DNA of 64,000 nucleotides from Candidatus Schekmanbacteria bacterium (GTDB lineage Bacteria > Schekmanbacteria > GWA2-38-11 > J061). Location of the stretch: NCBI GenBank assembly GCA_016219965.1, contig JACRJM010000003.1:124001-188000 (forward strand), given 5' to 3'. This document shows, piece by piece, positions 17,551-25,249 of this stretch (position 1 is the first letter of the stretch; the number at the start of each line of letters is the position of its first letter). Made by a program: the position numbers and the translations under genes. A model generated the notes under the pieces. The model was not told where the DNA came from, did no database searches, and worked only from the letters and a program-made list of their open reading frames with translations.

Positions 17551-20034
17551 ATGTTGAATAGAATCAAATCAAGTCTGTCTATTAAAATTTGTACTCTCGT
17601 TGCCAGCGTTTTGACCATAGTGCTCGCGACAACCGGTTATTTCCAGATTAAGGACAAGGAAAGTATGTTTATGAACGACTTAATCGAAGAGTCCTCTAAC
17701 ATGACGTCAGTTTTAGATTCATCCCTACATCAGGGAATGATGAAGGCTGATATGGAAGGAATTGACGATGTGTTAAACAAGACAGGCCAGATAAAAAAAA
17801 TAAAAAGGGCCTACATACTTTCATCCTCAGGCAAAGTTTTCAAATCTTCAGATAAAACACTGGTTGGGAAAACTGAAGGACAGTCAGCGATTGAAAAGAT
17901 TAAAGGGACAAGGCAGAATTTTTTTGAACTAATGAAAACTTCTGACGGTAATCCTTATGTAATGGGATTAAGCGCAATTTCGACTGAAAAAGGGTGCATC
18001 GAGTGTCACGCAGAGTTTAAGGAAGGGGAAACAATCGGCTACCTTGGGCTTGATACATGGGCTATAGATAATTTCAAAGATCTTGAGGCGAGCACAACAA
18101 AGACCGTTCTTTCTTATGCGATTGCCGTTATGCTTCTCCTCGCTACAATAATTTTTATTATCAGGAAGTCTGTAAATCCTATTGTCAATATTTCCAGGGC
18201 CGCCAGCTTAATTTCAAAAGGTGACTTAAATCAGTCAGTAGATTTTCATTCTGATGATGAGGTAGGAGCTCTTGCAAATTCTTTCCGTGAACTCATCGAT
18301 TACATCAAGAAAGTGAGCGATGCAGCAGATCAGTTAAGCAAGGGGAAACTGAAGATTGATATTGAGATGAAAAGTGACAAGGATGAATTAAATAAATCCT
18401 TTCAGCAATTACAGATAACCATGAATAATCTTGTTACAGAAATTGATCAGATGATCCAATGGGCTAAGGATGGAGAACTTCAAAAACGCGGTGATCCATC
18501 TAAGTTTGAAGGAGGTTATCGCAAATTAATAAAGAGCACAAATGAAATGCTTGATGCGGTAATCGAGCCTGTGAACGACGCCTCCAATGTTCTGGAGCGA
18601 ATAGCAGAAAAGGATCTTACGGCGCAGATAACCGGAGACTATAAAGGTGACCATGCTAAGATCAAAAATTCTCTGAACAGAGCTGTTTTCAATCTAAGCA
18701 ACGGGCTTGAACAGGTTGCTGTAGGAGCAGACCAGGTTTCATCCGCATCTTCAGAGATAGGAAGCGGAAGCCAGTCGCTGGCTCAGAGTGCGTCTGAACA
18801 GGCTGGTTCGCTTCAGGAGATATCGAGTAGTTTGCATGAGATAGCATCAATGACAAGACAAAACAGGGAAAATTCCAAAGAGGCAGAAGCCCTTTCTAGT
18901 GCAGCCAAGTCCAGTGCCAATAAGGGTGTAGAAAGCATGAAGCGACTCTCCGATGCCATTAACAAGATTAAGGCATCTTCAGACGAAACTGCAAAGATTG
19001 TAAAAACCATTGATGAGATAGCATTTCAGACAAATCTTCTTGCCCTAAATGCTGCAGTTGAGGCTGCCAGAGCTGGAGATGCAGGAAAAGGATTTGCCGT
19101 AGTTGCTGAAGAAGTAAGAAATCTTGCAATGAGAAGCGCTGAAGCTGCGAAAAACACTGCTGCCATGATTGAGGGTTCAGTGAAAAAGTCTGAAGATGGC
19201 GTTGTGATCAATAAGGAAGTTTTAGCCAATTTAGAAGAAATAAATGGGAACGTGACTAAAGTCAGTGAGGTTATGTCTGAGATATCTGTCGCATCAGAGC
19301 AGCAAAGTCAGGGGATAGAGCAGCTAAACACTGCTGTGGAGCAGTTAAACCAGGTTACCCAGCATAATGCGTCATATTCAGAGGAATCTGCAAGTGCAGC
19401 ACAGGAACTTTCCGGACAGGCATCTGAAATGAAAAATTTAGTTAATAGCTTTAAACTTGGAAAGTTTAGCAACAACGATAGTACTGATATGGAAAATAAT
19501 AGTAGAAGACTACGCACAACAGGGACAAGAACTGTAAGCGCAATGCCGGAACACCGAAAAACAGGAAGCTCTGCCAGCTCATCTGTTGACTTTTCTTCAG
19601 CAAGAACCAAGCACAGACTCTGGATTACAAGACTCAGGTCTTTTTTAGACGGCAAGGAATCGCTTACTGAGCAACAGATTGTCTCACATAAGGACTGTGA
19701 CCTTGGAAAATGGATCTATGCGGAAGGCATTAAAAAATATGGAAACATTGCCCAGTTCCAGCAGCTTGAAAAAATACATGAGGATTTTCATTCAAAGATA
19801 AAGACTGTTAAACAGCATAGAGATTCAGGAGATATTCAGCTTGCTGAACAGGCTTTTGATAAAATGATGCCAATCTCTGAACATGTAATTTCTCTGCTTA
19901 ATGATATTGAGCAGAAATTAAAATCTCCCAATTCAAGTACTGTTTCTCAACAGGGAGAGATGGAATCAGATGGTTTAGGAAAAATAGTTCCCATGCGTAA
20001 TGATATGGAAAAAGCTTTCTTGCAGTCTTTTTAA
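17551..20034 (+). CDS. Methyl-accepting chemotaxis protein with CxxCH haem motif and C-terminal CZB domain
   Basis: 827 residues. A first membrane segment (about 12-32) and a second (about 186-205) bracket a periplasmic sensor that contains GCIECHAEF, a c-type haem attachment motif at C149, C152, H153 followed by an [11 protein letters not shown] strand, as in Tll0287/DUF3365-type haem sensors. HAMP (206-258) and a second HAMP-like segment lead into the signalling hairpin with the conserved tip [21 protein letters not shown]. The C-terminus (about 690-790) is a chemoreceptor zinc-binding domain with ligands H713, C716, H743 and H747. The protein probably senses redox, oxygen or NO at the haem and zinc or oxidant in the cytoplasm (inference). 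Strong ribosome site GGAGGGGAA. Confidence 0.93.
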   Translation: MLNRIKSSLSIKICTLVASVLTIVLATTGYFQIKDKESMFMNDLIEESSNMTSVLDSSLHQGMMKADMEGIDDVLNKTGQIKKIKRAYILSSSGKVFKSSDKTLVGKTEGQSAIEKIKGTRQNFFELMKTSDGNPYVMGLSAISTEKGCIECHAEFKEGETIGYLGLDTWAIDNFKDLEASTTKTVLSYAIAVMLLLATIIFIIRKSVNPIVNISRAASLISKGDLNQSVDFHSDDEVGALANSFRELIDYIKKVSDAADQLSKGKLKIDIEMKSDKDELNKSFQQLQITMNNLVTEIDQMIQWAKDGELQKRGDPSKFEGGYRKLIKSTNEMLDAVIEPVNDASNVLERIAEKDLTAQITGDYKGDHAKIKNSLNRAVFNLSNGLEQVAVGADQVSSASSEIGSGSQSLAQSASEQAGSLQEISSSLHEIASMTRQNRENSKEAEALSSAAKSSANKGVESMKRLSDAINKIKASSDETAKIVKTIDEIAFQTNLLALNAAVEAARAGDAGKGFAVVAEEVRNLAMRSAEAAKNTAAMIEGSVKKSEDGVVINKEVLANLEEINGNVTKVSEVMSEISVASEQQSQGIEQLNTAVEQLNQVTQHNASYSEESASAAQELSGQASEMKNLVNSFKLGKFSNNDSTDMENNSRRLRTTGTRTVSAMPEHRKTGSSASSSVDFSSARTKHRLWITRLRSFLDGKESLTEQQIVSHKDCDLGKWIYAEGIKKYGNIAQFQQLEKIHEDFHSKIKTVKQHRDSGDIQLAEQAFDKMMPISEHVISLLNDIEQKLKSPNSSTVSQQGEMESDGLGKIVPMRNDMEKAFLQSF

Positions 20035-20096
20035 TGCTTAACGCTGTGTAACTATTTTGACTGGAATATTTTTCTGGGGACTTTTGGAGGAAAAAA

Positions 20097-20948
20097 ATGA
20101 GCAATATTTCCGCAAACGAAACTGCACACAGTATTGCAACTTTTCATCTCAAAGAAGCCGAGTTTAAAAAAATTTGCAGGATCGTATACAGTGTATGCGG
20201 AATAGATCTGCACGAAGGGAAGGAAGAACTGGTAAAATCGCGCCTTTCTAAGCGCCTCAGGGCTTTGAATATAAATAGCTTTGAGAATTATCTTACTTTT
20301 ATTGAAAAAGAGCCTTCAAAAAAAGAATTAAATTATATGGTAGATATATTGACTACCAATAAAACATATTTTTTCCGGGAATCTCAGCACTTTGACCTTC
20401 TTAAACAAAAAGTCATTCCAAAACTTGATCATTCAAAAATCAGGTTCTGGAGTGCAGGGTGTTCGTCCGGAGAAGAACCATACACTCTTTCCATTCTTTT
20501 AAGGGAAGAAATACCTGATATTGATAAAATTGATGTAAAAATTCTTGCTACAGATATATCCTCAAGGGTTCTCGAAAAAGCAAATTCAGCAGTTTATGAA
20601 AAAGAAGCCTTCAATGATCTTCCTCAGGCATATTTAAGAAAATATTTCACCAGCGTTGGATCTAACTCGCATCAGTCTTTCCGTGTAAATGAGAACATAA
20701 TGAAAACAGTTTATTTTGCACAGCTAAATCTCATGGAACAGTGGCCCATGGCAGGAAAGTTTGATGTCATATTTTGCAGGAATGTTATGATTTATTTTGA
20801 CAGACCTACCAGAGAAAAACTGATTAACCGTTTTTGGGATTACTTAGTTCCCGGAGGATATCTTTTTGTAGGACATTCTGAAAGCCTCACAGGACTTTCG
20901 CATCAATTTGGTTATGTTCAGCCAGCGGTTTATATTAAATCCAATTAA
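20097..20948 (+). CDS. cheR: Chemoreceptor glutamate methyltransferase CheR
   Basis: 283 residues with the CheR N-terminal helical domain (LHEGKEELVKSRLSKRLRAL) and the SAM-dependent methyltransferase core: FWSAGCSSGEEPYTLSI, ILATDISSRVLEKA, FDVIFCRNVMIYFD and GYLFVGHSESL. It methylates glutamates of MCPs, paired with CheB below. GGAGGAAAAAA precedes ATG 20097. Confidence 0.96.
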   Translation: MSNISANETAHSIATFHLKEAEFKKICRIVYSVCGIDLHEGKEELVKSRLSKRLRALNINSFENYLTFIEKEPSKKELNYMVDILTTNKTYFFRESQHFDLLKQKVIPKLDHSKIRFWSAGCSSGEEPYTLSILLREEIPDIDKIDVKILATDISSRVLEKANSAVYEKEAFNDLPQAYLRKYFTSVGSNSHQSFRVNENIMKTVYFAQLNLMEQWPMAGKFDVIFCRNVMIYFDRPTREKLINRFWDYLVPGGYLFVGHSESLTGLSHQFGYVQPAVYIKSN

Positions 20949-20970
20949 AATAAAGATATGAGGTTTTGTA

Positions 20971-21495
20971 GTGATATATACTGTTGGCATTGCTGATATG
21001 AAGATTTCGACTCAACATTCTGACATTATAATTACCTATGCTCTTGGAAGTTGTCTTGGAATTACAATTCATGACCCTGTGGCCTGCGTAGGTGCTATGC
21101 TTCATATCATGCTACCTACTTCTTCAATAGACATACAAAAGGCAGCACAGAATCCCTGCATGTTTGTAGATACAGGAGTGCCCAAACTTTTTAATGATTG
21201 TTACAAGTTTGGAGCGCGCAAAGAAAGACTTGTCGTGACAGTTGCCGGAGGCGCAAGTCCATTAAGCGTATCCGGGAATGATCATTTTCAGATTGGCAAC
21301 AGGAACTTTATAACATTAAGAAAACTTCTCTGGCATAATGGAGCGCTGCTTAAAGCATATGACGTCGGTGGAACAGTTGCTCGTACCATGTCTCTTGAGA
21401 TAGGGACGGGCAAAGTAGTTGTGAAACATAGTGGCGGCGAAACAAAAGTAATTAACATTGACGTCGAAGATTGCAACGTCGGAAGGAGAAATTAA
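20971..21495 (+). CDS. cheD: Chemoreceptor glutamine deamidase CheD
   Basis: 174 residues, GTG start behind TGAGGT. It has the CheD core ALGSCLGITIHDPVACVGAMLHIMLP with the catalytic cysteine C28 and histidine H45 and upstream threonine T22, plus VAGGAS and the GGTVARTMSLEIGTGKVVV C-terminal region. It deamidates MCP glutamines and in other bacteria binds CheC/CheX-type phosphatases, relevant because three CheX-like proteins are encoded nearby. Confidence 0.94.
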   Translation: MIYTVGIADMKISTQHSDIIITYALGSCLGITIHDPVACVGAMLHIMLPTSSIDIQKAAQNPCMFVDTGVPKLFNDCYKFGARKERLVVTVAGGASPLSVSGNDHFQIGNRNFITLRKLLWHNGALLKAYDVGGTVARTMSLEIGTGKVVVKHSGGETKVINIDVEDCNVGRRN

Positions 21496-21500
21496 CCTTT

Positions 21501-21890
21501 ATGCTAAACATACTGATTGTAGACGACAGCGCAGTTATGCGTGCAATGATAATCAAGACATTTAAGCTTTGTGGTATTCCCTTTGGTGAAATAATGGAAG
21601 CTTCAAACGGAAAAGAAGGGATAGATGTTATTGACACCAAGTGGGTTGACCTCATTCTTGCTGATATCAATATGCCGGTTATGAATGGCATAGAGATGAT
21701 AGATAAAATACAAAAAAATCCTCAAACTGCAGATACTCCCATAATAGTGATATCAACGGAAAGCAGCCAACCCAGGATAGAAGCCCTCAAAAACAAGGGC
21801 GTACACTTTGTAAAAAAACCATTTACTCCTGAAATTCTGAGAGAAACCATTACAAATATTATAGGAATAAAATTCAATGGAAAAGATTGA
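21501..21890 (+). CDS. cheY: Second CheY-type response regulator
   Basis: About 129 residues from ATG 21501 (AGGAG at 21484-21488); an in-frame TTG at 21471 inside cheD is less likely. Single receiver domain: ILIVDDSAVMR, the phosphosite LILADINMPVMNG, IVISTESS and VHFVKKPFTPE. It resembles the first CheY (12238) and may be a phosphate sink or address a different output. Confidence 0.92.
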   Translation: MLNILIVDDSAVMRAMIIKTFKLCGIPFGEIMEASNGKEGIDVIDTKWVDLILADINMPVMNGIEMIDKIQKNPQTADTPIIVISTESSQPRIEALKNKGVHFVKKPFTPEILRETITNIIGIKFNGKD

Positions 21891-22347
21891 AAATATATTA
21901 CTGAATGCGGCTACTAATGCTTTTGAACAGTTATGCTTCATGTTTAGTTCTCCTGATGATGAAGATACTGAAAAAAATTTACGTACCTGGGTAGCGTCGA
22001 TTGTGAATTTTTCCGGCCCATTTTCTGGTAAATTAATTGTAAGAGCGCACAAAGGGTTGCTTAATGTAATTGCTTCAAACATGCTGGGGGAAGAGGCATC
22101 AACAGCCAAACAACAGATAGATGCGCTTGGGGAAGTTTCAAATGTCATATGCGGAAGCGTTCTCCCTCAGATTGCCGGAGTAGCAGAGGTTTTTAATCTT
22201 GAAGCTCCGAAAATTCTTCAAAATTCTGAACCTGTATCACCTCAAAATGGAGAAAAAATGGTCTTTGTCAGCATGACTTTGGATGAGGGACGAGTTGAAT
22301 TACAACTTTTCATTAAAGAGGGATTAGAGCTTTTAAAGGAGGTCTAA
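21877..22347 (+). CDS. CheX-like CheY-P phosphatase
   Basis: 156 residues, overlapping the end of the second cheY by 14 bp, so translationally coupled to its probable substrate. The CheX fold shows FSGKLIVRAHKGLLNVIASNMLG and the catalytic ExxN in ALGEVSNVICGS (E86, N89). AAAGGAGGTC near its 3' end is the ribosome site for cheB. Confidence 0.82.
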   Translation: MEKIENILLNAATNAFEQLCFMFSSPDDEDTEKNLRTWVASIVNFSGPFSGKLIVRAHKGLLNVIASNMLGEEASTAKQQIDALGEVSNVICGSVLPQIAGVAEVFNLEAPKILQNSEPVSPQNGEKMVFVSMTLDEGRVELQLFIKEGLELLKEV

Positions 22348-22348
22348 T

Positions 22349-23410
22349 GTGATCCGTGTACTGGTCGTAGACGATTCAGCGGTTGTAAGGAAAGTATTGA
22401 CTGAAGAACTTTCCAAATATGAAGGGATTGAAGTTGTCGGAAGTGCAATAGATCCATATATTGCTCGTGAAAAAATCATCAGCCTTCGTCCTGATGTCAT
22501 AACCCTTGATTTGGAAATGCCAAGGATGGATGGCTTATCGTTTCTTTCAAAGTTAATGAAATTTTATCCATTACCTGTCATAGTTGTAAGTTCTCTTACA
22601 CCTGAAAACAGCGCTACCGCGATTAAGGCTCTTGAACTTGGAGCAATTGATGTAATATGTAAACCTGGTTCTGCTTATTCCATACCCAATGTATCTCATC
22701 GTTTAGTAACTGCCATACGTGCTGCCGCAACTGCCAAAGTTGTCAAAATGCAGGATGTTAGCGAGAGCCAATCTTCTGTTGCATCGATAAGCGGATTTCA
22801 GCTTCAAACTACACATAGAATTATAGCTATTGGAGCATCAACTGGAGGAACAAAGGCAATAGAAGCTGTTCTGACTAAATTGCCTCCTACAACGCCAGGT
22901 ATAGTTATAGTGCAACACATGCCTGAATATTTTACCGCAGGATTCGCAGAAAGACTTAACCAGATATGCAGAATGGAGGTAAGGGAGGCCAAGAACAATG
23001 ACCCTGTTGTACCGGGCGTTGTTCTGATTGCACCGGGTAATTACCATATGGTTTTGGAAAAATCAGGTGCTCGTTATTTCGTAAAGATAAAAGATGGCCC
23101 CTATGTCCACTATCAGCGTCCAAGCGTGGATGTACTGTTCCATTCTGTTGCAGCTAATGCCGGAAGAAATGCAGTCGGCGCCATTTTAACAGGAATGGGG
23201 GCTGATGGAGCTCAGGGACTTTTGAAAATGAGAGAAAACGGAGCACATACTATTGCTCAAGATGAACAATCATGTGTTGTCTTTGGAATGCCAAAAGAAG
23301 CTATAAATCTTGGGGCAGCTGATGAAATAGTTCCACTGCAGGACGTAGCACAGGCATTACTAAATGCCCTGGTTGATAACGATAATATAAGACAGGTTAA
23401 GACAGCCTGA
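22349..23410 (+). CDS. cheB: Chemotaxis methylesterase/deamidase CheB
   Basis: 353 residues, GTG start with AAAGGAGG 6 bp upstream. Receiver domain with D9/D10-type acidic pair and phosphosite D54 (ITLDLEMPRMDG), a linker, then the esterase domain with the catalytic triad S164 (IGASTGG), H190 (IVQHMPE) and D286 (TGMGADGAQG). It removes methyl groups from MCP glutamates when phosphorylated by CheA. Confidence 0.97.
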   Translation: MIRVLVVDDSAVVRKVLTEELSKYEGIEVVGSAIDPYIAREKIISLRPDVITLDLEMPRMDGLSFLSKLMKFYPLPVIVVSSLTPENSATAIKALELGAIDVICKPGSAYSIPNVSHRLVTAIRAAATAKVVKMQDVSESQSSVASISGFQLQTTHRIIAIGASTGGTKAIEAVLTKLPPTTPGIVIVQHMPEYFTAGFAERLNQICRMEVREAKNNDPVVPGVVLIAPGNYHMVLEKSGARYFVKIKDGPYVHYQRPSVDVLFHSVAANAGRNAVGAILTGMGADGAQGLLKMRENGAHTIAQDEQSCVVFGMPKEAINLGAADEIVPLQDVAQALLNALVDNDNIRQVKTA

Positions 23411-23488
23411 GAAGTAAAATATGTTTAAAAACTACAATAATGCGGAATGTAGCATGTATACCACTATATTCAAAGGAGGTAAAAAACC

Positions 23489-24343
23489 ATGAGCAGACTT
23501 GATGAAATCATGGAGAAAGTAGATAAGTTACCTCCTTTTTCGAATGTTGTTGGCAGGGCAGCAGCCTTATTCAGCAACCCTGAAATAGAGCCAGAAGAAA
23601 TAGTAGATGTAATTAAATTTGAACCTGCCATTACTGCAAACGTCCTGAAAATATGTAATTCTGCTTATTATGGCCTTATGAGAAAAGTAAGTTCCCTCAA
23701 GGAAGCAGCAACATATCTCGGGACCGAAGAACTCCTGAAAATTGCACTGGCAAACGGCATGGCTGATGTATTGAAAGACAATATAAAGGGCTATGATCTT
23801 AAAGAAGGGGAACTCTTTAAACATTCTATCGGATGTGCAATAGCATCCCAGTTGTTATCAAAAAAACTTTTTGTTCAGAATTCGAATATACTTTTTACAG
23901 GATCTCTTTTGCATGATATCGGCAAGCTCATCTTAAGTGAATTTGTAAATGAGGAATACAATAATATACATAGGATGGTTGTTGAAAAACAATGTTCATT
24001 CATAGAGGCTGAACGAGAGATACTTAACACAGATCATGCGGAGATAGGTGGTTTTTTAGCTGATGAGTGGAAATTTCCTGAGGAGCTCAAGGCAATAATA
24101 AAATATCATCATGAGCCTGCAAAAGGCCCTGAATCGCAGCAACAGAATATCGAAATAGTTCATGTAAGCGATCTGTTGTGTCTTATATCCGGGATAGGGA
24201 TAGGATCTGATGGTATGGCTTACAGGGCATCGCTCCAGCAAATTAACATTATAAAGCTTATTGACAGTAGCCTTGAATCACTTATATGCGACCTTATTAC
24301 AGAACTTGAGAAAGTGAGTACTTCATACAATCTCAGCAATTGA
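23489..24343 (+). CDS. HDOD-domain signalling protein
   Basis: 284 residues with a full HDOD domain: IEPEEIVDVIKFEPAITANVLKICNSAYYG, FTGSLLHDIGKLILSEF, ADEWKFPEELKAIIKYHHEP. HDOD proteins are degenerate HD domains used as adaptors in signalling and c-di-GMP or two-component networks. This one retains HD (in LLHDIGK) and a late HH, so residual metal binding is possible. AAGGAGG lies 9 bp before ATG 23489. It is last in the chemotaxis cluster. Confidence 0.9.
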   Translation: MSRLDEIMEKVDKLPPFSNVVGRAAALFSNPEIEPEEIVDVIKFEPAITANVLKICNSAYYGLMRKVSSLKEAATYLGTEELLKIALANGMADVLKDNIKGYDLKEGELFKHSIGCAIASQLLSKKLFVQNSNILFTGSLLHDIGKLILSEFVNEEYNNIHRMVVEKQCSFIEAEREILNTDHAEIGGFLADEWKFPEELKAIIKYHHEPAKGPESQQQNIEIVHVSDLLCLISGIGIGSDGMAYRASLQQINIIKLIDSSLESLICDLITELEKVSTSYNLSN

Positions 24344-24361
24344 GCTGTTAACCGGATTTTT

Positions 24362-25249
24362 TTACTCTGGAAATCCCTCTACTTCTCTGCAGAACTCGTT
24401 GGCTCTTAGTCCCTGGGTCCTTACTAAATTTATCATATCAATTCTTTTTTGCGTAAACCATGCTTCACGCAAAGGCCTGTCGGATATGTTTGAGACCGGA
24501 TCCACCCATGCTCCAGCTTCACAAGGACAAAGTATAATATTCCCGTCAGTGGTAATTGACATTTCGTTTTCTATGAAATAACAACTTCTGGAATCAGGTA
24601 CGCAGGGAATTGCCTCTTTGTCTAAATCACCGCCTCTTAAACGATATGAAGGGAACTGTACCTTTTTTATCCCCAGCTCGTTAAAGAACTTTTTAAATTC
24701 CTCCCATCCTTCTGAAACCGTAATGGGAAGCTGTATTTTGGAAATCCAGACCTCTGCCGTTGAACCGGTCTTATGTTTGATATCCATAAACCTTTCTACA
24801 TTCTCCAATACCACACTTAACGGCAGGCCTCTTATGTATTTATATAACTCGTGGTTTAACGTATCAATGGAAAAAACTATTATGTCTGTATTACTTTCGA
24901 GGAGCCTGTAAGCTCTTTCCTCGTTGAGCAGATAACCTGTTGTTGTTATCCAGTTTGCAATCCCTTTGCTATTAGCCCTTTTCATAAAGCCGTATATCCT
25001 GTCGTCACAAAGGGGATCGTTAATCCACTCCCAGTTTATAAAACACTCCCAGTCAATCTCGTCCAGGATCTTATCGATCATCCAGTCAGGCATCAGCTTG
25101 TTCTTGCGTGTTTGAAGAACCTTGCTTCTGGGGCACATTATGCAGTTAGCCGGACACTGAGTTGTCGTCTCAATGGAAAAGTATGCCGGAAGATGAAGTC
25201 CTTCCCATACGTCCTGACCTGGGTAACGGAGAATAGCGTTCTCAGCCAA
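24362..25249 (-). CDS. Radical SAM protein with SPASM-like C-terminus
   Basis: 295 residues. The radical SAM cluster motif is CPANCIMC (C32, C36, C39) after SIETTTQ. The C-terminal half has CYFIENEMSITTDGNIILCPCEAGAW, the pattern of a SPASM or twitch domain with an auxiliary Fe-S cluster. Such enzymes modify peptides, sugars or cofactors by hydrogen abstraction. It overlaps the B12-type radical SAM/glycosyltransferase gene by 8 bp and is the last gene of a three-gene radical SAM operon. Substrate unknown. Confidence 0.85.
   Translation of the reverse strand: MAENAILRYPGQDVWEGLHLPAYFSIETTTQCPANCIMCPRSKVLQTRKNKLMPDWMIDKILDEIDWECFINWEWINDPLCDDRIYGFMKRANSKGIANWITTTGYLLNEERAYRLLESNTDIIVFSIDTLNHELYKYIRGLPLSVVLENVERFMDIKHKTGSTAEVWISKIQLPITVSEGWEEFKKFFNELGIKKVQFPSYRLRGGDLDKEAIPCVPDSRSCYFIENEMSITTDGNIILCPCEAGAWVDPVSNISDRPLREAWFTQKRIDMINLVRTQGLRANEFCREVEGFPE

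Noticed and set aside
21471-21500. An earlier TTG start for the second cheY
   Set aside because: It lies within cheD; ATG 21501 has a proper ribosome site and gives the standard CheY N-terminus.
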